A stretch of DNA of 50,054 bases from CAZDCD01 sp964503885 (GCA_964503885.1 CAZDCD010000031.1:1-50054); one strand, 5' to 3'. Counted from the first letter of the stretch, positions 35,204 through 43,911 are shown. The notes: generated by a model from the letters alone, not told the origin. Program-made: numbers and translations.

Positions 35204-36469
35204 ATGCAACGTATCGAAAATTTTAATTTTTCAGGCAAGACTGCACTGGTACGGGTCGATTTTAATGTGCCTCTGAACAAACATACTTTTGAAGTTACGG
35301 ATGATACACGTATCCGTGGAGCTGCACCCACTATACTTAAAATACTGAAAGATGGTGGTTCGGCTATCCTGATGTCACACCTTGGGCGGCCCGATGGAAA
35401 AGTGCAGGACAAATACTCACTGAAGCATGTTGTCCCTGCAGTTGAAAAAGTGCTCGGAAAGTCTGTTAAGTTTGGCGGTGACTGTATGGGCGATACCGCC
35501 CGTTCAATGGCTGAAGAAATGAAGCCGGGTGAGGTGATGTTGCTTGAGAATTTACGGTTTTACGAAGAAGAGGAAGGCAAACCCTACCATCTGGGTGAAA
35601 ATCCTTCGGAAGAAGAAAAAAAAGCCGGTAAAGCAAAGGTTAAAGAAAGCCAGAAAAATTTTGTGGATCAATTGGCCGGTTATGCCGATTGTTATGTGAA
35701 TGATGCATTCGGTACAGCGCACCGGGCTCATGCCTCCACATCCCTTGTGGCAGATCATTTTAGTGAAGATAACAAAATGTTCGGATACCTCATTGAAAAA
35801 GAACTTGAAGCCATGGATAAAGTGACGAAAGCACCTGAAAAGCCATTTACAGCAATCATGGGAGGAGCGAAGGTATCGGATAAGATCCAGGTCATCGAAA
35901 ACCTTCTTCCGCTGATCGATAACCTGATCATAGGCGGAGGTATGACATATACTTTTGTAAAAGCCAAAGGCGGTAATATAGGGAAATCGCTCTGCGAAAC
36001 CGACAAACTGGATCTGGCGCTCGACCTTATCGATAAAGCCAAAGCAAATAATGTGAAGATCTACCTGCCGGTTGATGCTGTGAATGCCGATACATTCGAT
36101 GCTGCTGCCAACACCGGCAAATCGAAAGTGGATGAAACACCCGACGGATGGATGGGACTGGATATCGGTGAAGAAACCATTGAGCTTTTCGACAGTGTGA
36201 TCAGGAATTCGAAGACCATTTTATGGAATGGCCCAATGGGCGTTTTCGAAATGGAAAAATTTGCCATCGGGACAAAAAAAATTGCTCAGGCTGTTGCCGA
36301 TGCCACACAAAATGGTGCATACAGCCTGGTGGGTGGTGGAGATTCGGTAGCTGCAGTGAACAAAATGCACCTTGCCAATAAGATCAGTTATGTGTCAACC
36401 GGCGGCGGGGCAATGCTCGAATATATGGAAGGTAGGGAACTCCCGGGAATAAAAGCTATCCGCGGATAA
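35204..36469 (+). CDS. pgk: phosphoglycerate kinase
   Basis: This is a 421-residue glycolytic enzyme converting 1,3-bisphosphoglycerate and ADP to 3-phosphoglycerate and ATP. Substrate-binding RVDFNVPLN, the signature ILMSHLGRPDG, the GGAKVSDKIQVIENL hinge motif, GGGMTYTF and the nucleotide loop LVGGGDSVAAVNK are all present. An acidic/basic insertion of about 25 residues near residues 115-145 (EEEEGKPYHLGENPSEEEKK) lengthens it over the usual 395, as in other Bacteroidota PGKs. It is a single-gene unit, separated from proC by 83 bp. Confidence 0.97.
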   Translation: MQRIENFNFSGKTALVRVDFNVPLNKHTFEVTDDTRIRGAAPTILKILKDGGSAILMSHLGRPDGKVQDKYSLKHVVPAVEKVLGKSVKFGGDCMGDTARSMAEEMKPGEVMLLENLRFYEEEEGKPYHLGENPSEEEKKAGKAKVKESQKNFVDQLAGYADCYVNDAFGTAHRAHASTSLVADHFSEDNKMFGYLIEKELEAMDKVTKAPEKPFTAIMGGAKVSDKIQVIENLLPLIDNLIIGGGMTYTFVKAKGGNIGKSLCETDKLDLALDLIDKAKANNVKIYLPVDAVNADTFDAAANTGKSKVDETPDGWMGLDIGEETIELFDSVIRNSKTILWNGPMGVFEMEKFAIGTKKIAQAVADATQNGAYSLVGGGDSVAAVNKMHLANKISYVSTGGGAMLEYMEGRELPGIKAIRG

Positions 36470-36552
36470 TTCCTTTGCCGAATAGTTTTTTTTCAGGCTC
36501 GTTTTAGCTATTTTTAGGGCTTTAACGGGCTTTTATTCTATCCTACATCACA

Positions 36553-37368
36553 ATGGAAATTAAAAAAATAGTAATAATCGGCGGAGGCAACCTGGGTACC
36601 TCAATTGCCCGGGGGTTGTTAAAACTTAATGAATTCAGCAGCCAAAAGGTTGTTATTTCTGAAAAGCGTCAGGTAAGGATCAGCTACCTTCTTGAAAGCG
36701 AATTTCAGGTAGTAGCAAATAACAACCCCAAGGCCATTGAAGATGCCAGTATAGTTATCATATCGGTCAAACCTCAGCAGATCGGCGAAGTATTGGGTGA
36801 GATCGTAGATTCGTTCAATCCTGAAAAACAGTTGCTTATCTCAACCGTTACGGGTACATCACTGAACGAGCTTGAAAAGCAAATGGGTAAGATACCGATT
36901 GTTCGCATCATGCCGAATACTGCTATAGAAATACGGGAATCGATGACCTGCGTCTCTTTCCTGAATTGCACCGGTGACCAGGAAAAAACTGTGATCGAAC
37001 TGTTCAACAAACTGGGTAAGACGATTGTTATACAGGAAGAACTGATGGGTGCCGTAACGGTACTCGGTGCCTGCGGGATCGCATTTGCACTGCGCTTTAT
37101 AAGGGCTGCAACCCAGGGTGGTATCGAAATCGGCTTTAGTGCCGAAATGTCGCAACTTATTGCTTCACAGACTGTTAAAGGAGCTGCACAGCTTATCCTT
37201 GAAAACAACAGCCATCCCGAAACAGAGATTGACAAAGTTACCACTCCGCAGGGAATAACCATCTCGGGACTTAATGAAATGGAACATCAGGGATTCAGCT
37301 CTGCGCTTATTAAAGGACTGATCGCTTCGTATGCCAAACTTGAAAAATTTTCAACAAACAGCAACTGA
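36553..37368 (+). CDS. proC: pyrroline-5-carboxylate reductase
   Basis: This is a 271-residue NAD(P)H-dependent enzyme that makes L-proline from pyrroline-5-carboxylate. The Rossmann motif VIIGGGNLGTSIARGLL, the VKPQQIGEVL loop, the RIMPNTAIEIRESM motif and the C-terminal signature with QTVKGAAQLIL and TTPQGITISGLNEME are visible. Length is normal. proA and proB are not nearby. It is followed by cysE after 79 nt of AT-rich sequence with a promoter-like element. Confidence 0.95.
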   Translation: MEIKKIVIIGGGNLGTSIARGLLKLNEFSSQKVVISEKRQVRISYLLESEFQVVANNNPKAIEDASIVIISVKPQQIGEVLGEIVDSFNPEKQLLISTVTGTSLNELEKQMGKIPIVRIMPNTAIEIRESMTCVSFLNCTGDQEKTVIELFNKLGKTIVIQEELMGAVTVLGACGIAFALRFIRAATQGGIEIGFSAEMSQLIASQTVKGAAQLILENNSHPETEIDKVTTPQGITISGLNEMEHQGFSSALIKGLIASYAKLEKFSTNSN

Positions 37369-37420
37369 TGGGGATCCGTCACTAAAAAAAGAGTTTTTTA
37401 TCTGAAATAAATATTATTGT

Positions 37421-37428
37421 TAACTTTG
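37421..37428 (+). promoter_or_regulatory. candidate -7 element for cysE
   Basis: TAACTTTG matches TAnnTTTG and lies 19 nt before the cysE ATG. The -33 position holds only TTTTTTA, so the match is one-sided. It supports independent transcription of cysE from proC. Confidence 0.35.
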
Positions 37429-37447
37429 TTATTTCGTTTTTACCGGT

Positions 37448-38293
37448 ATGATCACAATAGATAACATATCAGAACACCTGCTCGACCAATACGATAATTT
37501 CAGGAAAGATATACCGTCGATTGTTAAGGCACAACACTTTGCCAATAACCTGATCAATTTCCTCTTTCCGTTTAAAGCCGATAAACAATGCACACTGCCC
37601 CTAATTGAACTGAACCTTGCACAACTTCAGATCGATTTCAGGGACCTGATGAACCCCCTCGAGAATACACTTGACGGGAATGTCAATGATATCACTACGG
37701 CTTTTTTTGAGAAGATACCTGCAATCTATGAAAGTCTAATGAAAGACGCACAGCTATTTCTTGATTTCGACCCGGCTGCCCGATCTATGGAAAGTGTTAT
37801 TCTTTATTATCCTGGATTTTACAGTATTGCTGTCTACAGGCTGGCAAATGTTTTATATACACTCAATATTCCCTTTCTTCCAAGAATGATATCGGAATAT
37901 GCACACAGCAAAACCGGCATTGATATTCACCCCGGGGCCGATATCGGCGATCACTTTTTTATTGATCACGGTACGGGAGTGGTCATCGGTCAAACAACAG
38001 TCATCGGGAACAATGTAAAAATGTACCAGGGTGTCACCCTTGGTGCCCTGCACGTGGATAAGAGCATGAAAGGTAAAAAAAGGCATCCTACCATCGAGGA
38101 TAACGTCATCATTTATTCAGGCACAACGATTTTAGGAGGGGAAACGGTGATCGGGCATGATTGCGTGATCGGGGGCAATGTGTGGCTTACCAAAAGTGTC
38201 CCCGCCTATTCGGTGGTGTATCACGAAAGCAAAATCGTGATCCGCGACAGCAAACAATTCAGAGAAAATGAACCCATCAGTTTTGTAATATGA
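37448..38293 (+). CDS. cysE: serine O-acetyltransferase (EpsC/CysE type)
   Basis: This is a 281-residue left-handed beta-helix acetyltransferase that acetylates L-serine with acetyl-CoA. An alpha-helical N-terminal domain (about 1-150) leads to hexapeptide repeats (HPGADIGDHFFIDHGTGVV, IGQTTVIGNNVKMYQGVTL) with the catalytic Asp-His pair and acetyl-CoA-binding GALHVDKSMKGKKRHPT. The C-terminus ends in SFVI. A terminal isoleucine is what lets this family dock into the CysK active site, and cysK is the next gene. The longer N-terminal domain is typical of the EpsC-like subgroup. Confidence 0.93.
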   Translation: MITIDNISEHLLDQYDNFRKDIPSIVKAQHFANNLINFLFPFKADKQCTLPLIELNLAQLQIDFRDLMNPLENTLDGNVNDITTAFFEKIPAIYESLMKDAQLFLDFDPAARSMESVILYYPGFYSIAVYRLANVLYTLNIPFLPRMISEYAHSKTGIDIHPGADIGDHFFIDHGTGVVIGQTTVIGNNVKMYQGVTLGALHVDKSMKGKKRHPTIEDNVIIYSGTTILGGETVIGHDCVIGGNVWLTKSVPAYSVVYHESKIVIRDSKQFRENEPISFVI

Positions 38294-38496
38294 ACCAAAA
38301 TATTCGATCTATCATACGTTCAATGGGATTTTCTTCATGCTTCTGTCCCCTGGCAAGGGGAATCGGGTATTGATAACAGCATCATGCCACACCATACTGT
38401 TTATCTTCATTTAAAAAAACGGTTTCACATTCTTCTGAAACCGCTGTGGCTTTTTCAATAATCATTTAATCTGAATTCACTTTTAATACTCAAATC
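38294..38496 (+). other. intergenic region between cysE and cysK
   Basis: This region holds a small hairpin, TCCCC-TGGCAA-GGGGA, near 38345-38360, and the terminator-like stem at 38421-38444. It suggests that cysE and cysK are not simply one transcript. No gene is visible here. Confidence 0.4.
38421..38456 (+). terminator. possible intrinsic terminator after cysE
   Basis: The stem CGGTTTCA/TGAAACCG (38421-38428 and 38437-38444) has an 8-nt loop and is followed by CTGTGGCTTTTT. A run of A's precedes it, so it may work in both directions. The tract after the stem starts late, so strength is uncertain. Confidence 0.5.
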
Positions 38497-39408
38497 ATGA
38501 AAGCAAATACAATTCTCGAAGCAATAGGCAATACGCCCCATCTTAAGATCAATAACCTCTATCCTGAAAATTATGAAGTCTGGGTAAAGCTCGAAAAGGC
38601 TAATCCGGGCGGCAGCATAAAAGACCGGATTGCCTTGTCGATGATTGAAGATGCCGAGAAAAAAGGCATCCTCAAAAAAGACTCGGTGATCGTTGAGCCG
38701 ACATCAGGAAATACAGGTATTGGCCTGGCCATGGTTGCCGCAGTTAAAAAATACAAATTGATCCTTGTGATGCCCGAATCGATGTCGGTTGAGCGACGCA
38801 GGATCATGGCTGCCCATGGCGCCGAACTCGTTCTCACACCCCGCGAGAAAGGTATGAAAGGGGCGATCGAAAAATCCCTTGAGATCCAATCTTCAGACCC
38901 AAAGGTATGGATACCCTCCCAGTTTGATAATCCGGCAAATATTGAGATCCATATGACAGCTACCGCACGGGAAATCCTGAAAGATTTTCCTGAAGGGTTT
39001 GACTACCTGATTACGGGAGTAGGTACTGGAGGCCATATAACCGGTGTTTCCAGGGTACTCAAAAAATCGTTTCCCAAACTCAAGGCATTTGCTGTGGAAC
39101 CTGAACAATCACCTGTGATAAGTGGCGGAAAACCGGGACCCCATCCCATTCAGGGAATCGGTGCAGGATTCATACCCAAAAATCTCGATACATCGGTCCT
39201 CGACGGGGTCATTCAGGTATCGAAAGAAGAAGCCTTTGAATATGCCCGCAGAGCAGCGAAAGAAGAAGGCCTTTTTGTAGGTATTTCAAGCGGGGCAACC
39301 CTTGCAGCAGTGGCTAAAAAGATCAGGGAGATTCCGGGAGGAGCAAAGATCATCGCGTTCAGCTACGATACGGGTGAACGTTACCTTTCGGTGGAGGGAT
39401 TGTATTAG
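38497..39408 (+). CDS. cysK: cysteine synthase A (O-acetylserine sulfhydrylase)
   Basis: This is a 303-residue fold-type II PLP enzyme that makes L-cysteine from O-acetylserine and sulfide. The PLP lysine is in NPGGSIKDRIAL, the substrate loop is EPTSGNTGIGLAM, the phosphate-binding GVGTGGHITG is present, and the C-terminal SSGATLAAV and YDTGERYLS are intact. It follows cysE directly, making the cysteine synthase pair, and is closed by a strong hairpin terminator. Whether sulfide-responsive regulation exists cannot be seen. Confidence 0.97.
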   Translation: MKANTILEAIGNTPHLKINNLYPENYEVWVKLEKANPGGSIKDRIALSMIEDAEKKGILKKDSVIVEPTSGNTGIGLAMVAAVKKYKLILVMPESMSVERRRIMAAHGAELVLTPREKGMKGAIEKSLEIQSSDPKVWIPSQFDNPANIEIHMTATAREILKDFPEGFDYLITGVGTGGHITGVSRVLKKSFPKLKAFAVEPEQSPVISGGKPGPHPIQGIGAGFIPKNLDTSVLDGVIQVSKEEAFEYARRAAKEEGLFVGISSGATLAAVAKKIREIPGGAKIIAFSYDTGERYLSVEGLY

Positions 39409-39441
39409 GTAAGGAGAAATATATAGTATACAGAGTATTTG

Positions 39442-39470
39442 AAACCGGCAGTTGCCCGCTGCCGGTTTTA
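39442..39470 (+). terminator. intrinsic terminator of cysK
   Basis: The perfect 10-bp stem AAACCGGCAG/CTGCCGGTTT (39442-39451 and 39459-39468) has a 7-nt loop and runs into a short T tract, 33 nt after the cysK stop. Confidence 0.75.
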
Positions 39471-39527
39471 TCAAAATACATGTAAAATGCAACCCTGAGT
39501 AATTTCACTAATAGAATTCACCGGTAT

Positions 39528-40301
39528 ATGATCCTCACTGATACCCACGCACACCTTTATCTCGATTCTTTTGATGAAGATCGTGATGAAATGTTGCAGA
39601 GAGCCATTCATAATGGAGTTAAGAAAATTATTCTTCCCAACATCGACGCTTCCACGATCACAAAGATGAATAGTCTGTGCCACAGGTATCCCGCAACCTG
39701 TTTCCCACTGATGGGTCTGCATCCTATATCGGTGAAAGGTAATGCTGAACAGGCAATGTCGGTAGTGCGTTCCGAGCTTGAAACTCATCGGTATTATGGC
39801 GTGGGTGAGATTGGTATTGACCTGTACCATGATTCGACCTATATTCAGGAACAGCAGAAAGTGTTTGGCATCCAGCTTGAACTTGCTGTGCAGCATGATC
39901 TGCCGGTAGTAATTCATGCCAGGAATTCGTTCGATGAGATATTCAACGTGTTGCAGACATTTAAAGGCAAGGGTCTCAGAGGGGTTTTCCATGCGTTCAC
40001 AGGAACCGTGGAACAGGCGCAGTATATCATTGAAGAGTTCCATTTTATGCTGGGTATCGGGGGAATTGTAACATTCAGGAACTCCGGCCTGGACAACGTT
40101 ATTGAGCACATCGGGACTGAACATCTGGTACTCGAGACAGATTCTCCATTCCTTTCTCCTGTTCCTTTCCGCGGAAAAAGAAACGAGAGTTCTTATCTGC
40201 TGAATATTGCCGGAAAAGTTGCTGCCGTAAAAAATCTTTCTGTTGAGGAACTTGCAGAAATTACCACCCGTAATGCTTTACAACTTTTCGGTATTGAGTA
40301 A
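39528..40301 (+). CDS. TatD family metal-dependent deoxyribonuclease
   Basis: This is a 257-residue TIM-barrel metallohydrolase. Metal ligands are visible in TDTHAHLYLDSF, GEIGIDLYHD, VVIHARNSFDEI, GVFHAFTGT and LVLETDSPFLSP. Family members (TatD/YcfH) are 3'-to-5' exonucleases or D-aminoacyl-tRNA deacylase-like; a precise substrate cannot be assigned. Length matches YcfH. The downstream asparaginase starts 80 nt later and may share transcription. Confidence 0.92.
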   Translation: MILTDTHAHLYLDSFDEDRDEMLQRAIHNGVKKIILPNIDASTITKMNSLCHRYPATCFPLMGLHPISVKGNAEQAMSVVRSELETHRYYGVGEIGIDLYHDSTYIQEQQKVFGIQLELAVQHDLPVVIHARNSFDEIFNVLQTFKGKGLRGVFHAFTGTVEQAQYIIEEFHFMLGIGGIVTFRNSGLDNVIEHIGTEHLVLETDSPFLSPVPFRGKRNESSYLLNIAGKVAAVKNLSVEELAEITTRNALQLFGIE

Positions 40302-40381
40302 TTTATACCTGTTATGTTAAAAATCAGTTGCTGCAACGCCTGAAATATGTATTTTTGCCCGACCATGATGATGAGCAATCT

Positions 40382-41422
40382 ATGACCGCCGAAAAAATAT
40401 CCATCCTTATCATCTATACGGGAGGTACTATTGGCATGGTAAAGGATAGCGGATCAGGTGCGCTGAAACCTTTTCCTTTTGATAATATATTCTATGAGGT
40501 ACCTGAACTTAAAAAATTCGGTTACCGGATATGTACCCATGCGTTTGATCCGCCGATCGATTCATCGGATGTTGGTCCGGATGACTGGGTGAAGATTGCT
40601 GAAATTATCGAAGAGAATTATCGCAGGTACGATGGGTTTGTGGTCCTTCATGGTACCGACACTATGGCTTACTCGGCATCGGCAATAAGCTTTATGCTGG
40701 AAAACCTTGCCAAACCGGTGATCTTCACAGGATCTCAGTTGCCGTTGGGTTCTCCACGGACCGATGGCAAGGAAAACCTGATCTCAGCCATTGAAATAGC
40801 CGCTGCAAAAAAGGGAGATGATGCCGTTGTACCTGAGGTAGGTATCTTTTTCGAAAACAGGCTGCTGAGAGGTAACCGCACTACAAAAAATAATGTGGAA
40901 GACTTTAATGCGTTCCGGTCAGATAACTATCCGTCACTTGCCGAAAGTGGTGTCACAATCCGGTATAATTATCCTGCAATACATATTCCTGCTGAACATT
41001 CCGATATACTGAAAATTAACAAAAACCTGGATAATAACCTTGCTATTTTGAAGTTCTTTCCGGGTATTACCAGACATGTGATCAGCAGTTTGTTTCAGAC
41101 CCCGGGAATCAGGGCTGTTGTAATGGAGACATTCGGTTCAGGGAATATTCCCACCGAAAAGTGGCTGATCGATGAGATAAAAAATGCCCTGGCCAACGGA
41201 CTCGTAATCGTGAATGTTACCCAATGCCAGGCCGGAAATGTAAACATGGGATTTTACGAAACAAGCCTCGGACTAGTTGATGCAGGAGTTATCAGCGGCT
41301 ACGATATAACAACCGAGGCTGCTGTTACCAAATTGATGTACCTGCTGGGGCAATGTTCTGAAAGATCAGAAATTGTAAGTGCTTTAAAATCTTCGCTTCG
41401 GGGAGAAATAACCATATTATAA
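40382..41422 (+). CDS. ansA: type I L-asparaginase (cytoplasmic)
   Basis: This is a 346-residue asparaginase hydrolysing L-asparagine to aspartate and ammonia. I chose the ATG at 40382 (MTAEKISILIIYTGGTIG); a TTG at 40328 would add 18 residues with no conserved features. The first catalytic Thr is in YTGGTIGMV, the second region is VLHGTDTMAYSASAISFML, and ITRHVI, METFGSGN and the QCQAGNVNMGFYETS helix match the EcAI-type. There is no signal peptide, so it is cytoplasmic. It is followed by the tRNA-Ser gene. Confidence 0.93.
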   Translation: MTAEKISILIIYTGGTIGMVKDSGSGALKPFPFDNIFYEVPELKKFGYRICTHAFDPPIDSSDVGPDDWVKIAEIIEENYRRYDGFVVLHGTDTMAYSASAISFMLENLAKPVIFTGSQLPLGSPRTDGKENLISAIEIAAAKKGDDAVVPEVGIFFENRLLRGNRTTKNNVEDFNAFRSDNYPSLAESGVTIRYNYPAIHIPAEHSDILKINKNLDNNLAILKFFPGITRHVISSLFQTPGIRAVVMETFGSGNIPTEKWLIDEIKNALANGLVIVNVTQCQAGNVNMGFYETSLGLVDAGVISGYDITTEAAVTKLMYLLGQCSERSEIVSALKSSLRGEITIL

Positions 41423-41452
41423 TTTGGAATTAAAAAAATTTTCGTAATTTTC
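41423..41452 (+). promoter_or_regulatory. candidate promoter of tRNA-Ser
   Basis: TTTG at 41423-41426, an 18-nt spacer and TAATTTTC at 41445-41452 (one base off TAnnTTTG) precede tRNA-Ser by about 28 nt. The AT-rich spacer supports the call; the upstream half overlaps the ansA stop region. Confidence 0.4.
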
Positions 41453-41479
41453 GGCCTTGTTTTTTGAGGGTTCTTTGAA

Positions 41480-41567
41480 GGAGAGGTGGCCGAGTGGACT
41501 AAGGCGCACGCCTGGAGAGCGTGTTACCGCCACAAGCGGTACGCGGGTTCGAATCCCGCTCTCTCCG
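41480..41567 (+). tRNA. tRNA-Ser (anticodon GGA)
   Basis: This 88-nt class II tRNA has acceptor GGAGAGG paired to TCTCTCC (one G-U), discriminator G73, anticodon loop CTGGAGA giving GGA (reads UCC/UCU), a long variable arm (TACCGCCACAAGCGGTA) and T arm GCGGG-TTCGAAT-CCCGC. CCA is not encoded; GCAC follows. The long variable arm and G73 are the serine identity features. The last part of the gene is copied 166 nt downstream. Confidence 0.95.
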
Positions 41568-41630
41568 CACGGCAAACTTTGATGTTTAACCATCAGAATA
41601 TGATAAGTTTGTCAGGAGAGAGGATTCGAA
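41552..41630 (+). repeat. direct repeat copy 1 (tRNA-Ser 3' end plus flank)
   Basis: This is a 79-bp unit, identical to the second copy at 41718-41796 except for one base (C41627 versus T41793). It begins inside the T arm of tRNA-Ser, includes the 3' acceptor strand and runs 63 nt past the tRNA. A near-palindromic element (CCTGCC-GAAA-GGCAGG, 41637-41652) and a T-arm-like GGGTTCGAACCC (41661-41672) lie between the copies. Confidence 0.85.
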
Positions 41631-41717
41631 CAGAAGCCTGCCGAAAGGCAGGTGATGGCTGGGTTCGAACCCCGAAGGGCTCATGAGCGAGGCACGAAAC
41701 ATTGGTGCCGAGCGAAT

Positions 41718-41796
41718 AATCCCGCTCTCTCCGCACGGCAAACTTTGATGTTTAACCATCAGAATATGATAAGTTTGTCAGGAGAGAGGATTTGAA
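41718..41796 (+). repeat. direct repeat copy 2
   Basis: This copy is offset 166 nt from the first. It reproduces the end of tRNA-Ser (CCCGCTCTCTCCG) and its downstream flank without the body of the tRNA. It could be a tandem duplication remnant or a footprint of a past insertion at the tRNA 3' end. Confidence 0.8.
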
Positions 41797-41931
41797 TTTA
41801 TCTGGGCGTACTCAATATACCAATCATCTTATTTTATGGTTTTTTACTGTGCAAAATAGGGGAAGCAACAGATTGTTTGTCATTTAGTTGTGAATACATG
41901 GAACATATTACCTGTAATTTTATATCTAAGC

Positions 41932-41962
41932 TTGTGATTAATAAATATTTATAATATCTTCG
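41932..41962 (+). promoter_or_regulatory. promoter of the exbB operon
   Basis: TTG at 41932-41934, a 20-nt spacer and TATCTTCG at 41955-41962 (one base off TAnnTTTG) fit the Bacteroidota promoter. The leader before the exbB ATG would be about 30 nt. Confidence 0.5.
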
Positions 41963-42000
41963 AAACAAATTAATACTAATTCAAATTCAATAAACAGGTC

Positions 42001-42810
42001 ATGAAAAGAAACTTAGCATTTTTAGCAGTACTCGGGATACTAACATTGGGAGTATCAAAAGCAATTTATGCTCAGCCAACTCAGGAAGCGGCGCCGGCAG
42101 AAACCACACAGGTTGCTGAAGCCCCGGCTCAGGAAGTTGCACCGACCGCAGCGGAAGAAGAAACCCAACAAAAAACACCTTTGCATCAGCAGATCAAAAA
42201 AGAATTTATACTTGGTGGCGCAGGATTTATGTCCACTATTTTATTGTGTCTGATCTTTGGCCTGGCACTGGCCATTGAAAGGATCATTTACCTCAACCTG
42301 TCAACCACCAATACCAATAAATTGCTCGACAGAATTGAGGATGCCCTTGAGTCAGGAGGAGTTGAAGCAGCCAAGGAAGTTTGCCGGAATACCCGTGGTC
42401 CTGTTGCCAGCATTTTCTACCAGGGACTTGACAGGATCGACCAGGGACTCGATATCGTCGAGAAATCAATTGTTTCATACGGCAGTGTACAAATGGGACT
42501 GCTTGAAAAAAACCTGACATGGATATCTCTGTTCATCTCTATCGCCCCAATGTTAGGGTTCATGGGTACTGTAATCGGTATGATCATGGCGTTTGATATA
42601 ATCACCCAACTTGGTGATATCAACGCAGCTGCTGTTGCACGTCCTATCGGGGTTGCGCTGATAACCACAGCAGGCGGGCTGATCGTAGCCCTAATTCTTC
42701 AGATTGCATACAACTATCTGATATCCAAGATCGATGGTATTGTGAACAACATGGAAGATGCTTCGATTTCTCTCATGGACTTATTGATCAGACATAACCT
42801 TAAAAAATAA
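42001..42810 (+). CDS. exbB: MotA/TolQ/ExbB proton channel protein with N-terminal signal and linker
   Basis: This is a 269-residue ExbB-family protein. Unusually, it starts with a cleavable-looking signal peptide (MKRNLAFLAVLGILTLGVSK) and a periplasmic Ala/Pro/Glu-rich linker to about residue 58. The first core helix is at about 70-92, and the channel helices are at about 175-200 and 220-240 (APMLGFMGTVIGMIMAF and RPIGVALITTAGGLIVALI, the ExbB signatures). It forms a pentameric proton channel that powers TonB via ExbD. The order here is exbB, 4-TM protein, exbD, exbD with no tonB, so the energy user is elsewhere. The signal-plus-linker form is common in Bacteroidota. Confidence 0.92.
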   Translation: MKRNLAFLAVLGILTLGVSKAIYAQPTQEAAPAETTQVAEAPAQEVAPTAAEEETQQKTPLHQQIKKEFILGGAGFMSTILLCLIFGLALAIERIIYLNLSTTNTNKLLDRIEDALESGGVEAAKEVCRNTRGPVASIFYQGLDRIDQGLDIVEKSIVSYGSVQMGLLEKNLTWISLFISIAPMLGFMGTVIGMIMAFDIITQLGDINAAAVARPIGVALITTAGGLIVALILQIAYNYLISKIDGIVNNMEDASISLMDLLIRHNLKK

Positions 42811-42815
42811 TCATC

Positions 42816-43262
42816 ATGTTGAATTCATATCAAAAGTTAGTATCTATATTGCTCTACATATTACTGGCTATTGGAGTTGTATTTGCACTACTGTTCTATT
42901 TCGGACCTCTTGAACCCATGACTGCAGGCACTCCTAACGAAGCTCCAAGGGTAACCAATTCAATGCTGACCTATGGATATATACTGGTAATTATCGCCGG
43001 AGTACTGGCATTAGCTTTCCCTCTGGCTTTTATGATCACCCACCCGGCAAAAGCAAAATTTGTGTTGCTGGGTGTTGCCGCCTTTGTATTGATATTGTTT
43101 ATCGGGTGGCTTCTCGGTTCAGGCGCTCCCATGAAAGGAGCCGAAGAAATGTCGGCCGGAGGAATGAAGCTGGTTGATGGAGGCCTGAAAGCGGCATATA
43201 TTTTTCTTGGGCTCACATTTGCGGGAATTATATTTTCCGAAATATCCAGTGTTTTCAGATAA
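42816..43262 (+). CDS. small four-helix membrane protein in the exbBD operon
   Basis: This is a 148-residue protein with four predicted membrane helices (about 8-30, 48-70, 75-97, 123-143) and short loops. A periplasmic stretch between helices 3 and 4 holds GSGAPMKGAEEMSAGGMK. I do not recognise a characterised family. It starts 5 nt after exbB and ends 58 nt before exbD, so it is surely cotranscribed and may be an accessory of the proton channel complex. Confidence 0.8.
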   Translation: MLNSYQKLVSILLYILLAIGVVFALLFYFGPLEPMTAGTPNEAPRVTNSMLTYGYILVIIAGVLALAFPLAFMITHPAKAKFVLLGVAAFVLILFIGWLLGSGAPMKGAEEMSAGGMKLVDGGLKAAYIFLGLTFAGIIFSEISSVFR

Positions 43263-43320
43263 AAAACCATAAACTGGCACTTTTTTTGTGCCTGTTTATA
43301 TACTTAATAATGTAATAAAA

Positions 43321-43911
43321 ATGGCTAAAAGAGGACTACCGGAAGTTGCAGCAGCACCGATGGCAGATGTTGCATTCCAGCTGTTGATTTTCTTTATTGT
43401 ATCTACCACACTCGATACCGATTCGGGTATTTTCAGGAAACTTCCCCCTATGCCCGAAACACAGGAACAGGTCGAACAGGAGGATATCAAAGAGCGAAAT
43501 ATATTTGTTGTGCTGGTCAACCGCGAAAACAAACTGCTCGTTGAAAACGAACCTATGGATATTCGCAACCTCAGGGCAGCTGCAAAGGAATTCATCCAGA
43601 ACCCGAATAACCTGAGCACGCTTCCTGAACGCATACCTACGGAAATTCCTTACCTGGGAGTGATGCCTGTTACAAAGTACCATATCATTTCCCTTCAAAA
43701 TGACAGGGGAACCTCATATGAGACATATATTGCCGTTCAGAATGAACTTACCGCTGCATATAATGAGCTCAGAAATGAGCTGGCGACGCAGCGGTTTAAT
43801 ATGAAATATGAGGATATGAAGGATAACGACCCCAGAAAGGAAGCAATTGATCAGGTTTATCCGTTAAAGATTTCAGAAGCTGAACCAAGAGATATAGGAG
43901 GAGCAAGCTAA
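43321..43911 (+). CDS. exbD: ExbD/TolR family biopolymer transport protein (first copy)
   Basis: This is a 197-residue ExbD-family protein. I chose the ATG at 43321 (MAKRGLPEVAAAPMADVAF); an upstream GTG at 43288 would add eleven residues. A single membrane helix contains the conserved functional Asp (MADVAFQLLIFFIV). The periplasmic part is long (residues about 50-197), with helical and strand segments and acidic linkers. It is larger than typical ExbD (about 140), which suggests a specialised periplasmic domain. Its stop overlaps the second exbD by 1 nt. Confidence 0.9.
   Translation: MAKRGLPEVAAAPMADVAFQLLIFFIVSTTLDTDSGIFRKLPPMPETQEQVEQEDIKERNIFVVLVNRENKLLVENEPMDIRNLRAAAKEFIQNPNNLSTLPERIPTEIPYLGVMPVTKYHIISLQNDRGTSYETYIAVQNELTAAYNELRNELATQRFNMKYEDMKDNDPRKEAIDQVYPLKISEAEPRDIGGAS

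Larger units (their letters stand above)
41568..42000 (+). other. gene-free region between tRNA-Ser and exbB
   Basis: This region contains the direct repeats, the intervening 87 bp with several short palindromes (for example GCTCATGAGC and GGCAC/GTGCC stems), and then about 200 bp of AT-rich DNA with the exbB promoter. No coding sequence is convincing. Confidence 0.5.

Noticed and set aside
41486..41686. Reading frame across tRNA-Ser and its repeat
   Set aside because: It lies inside the tRNA and the repeated flank, so it is a chance frame.
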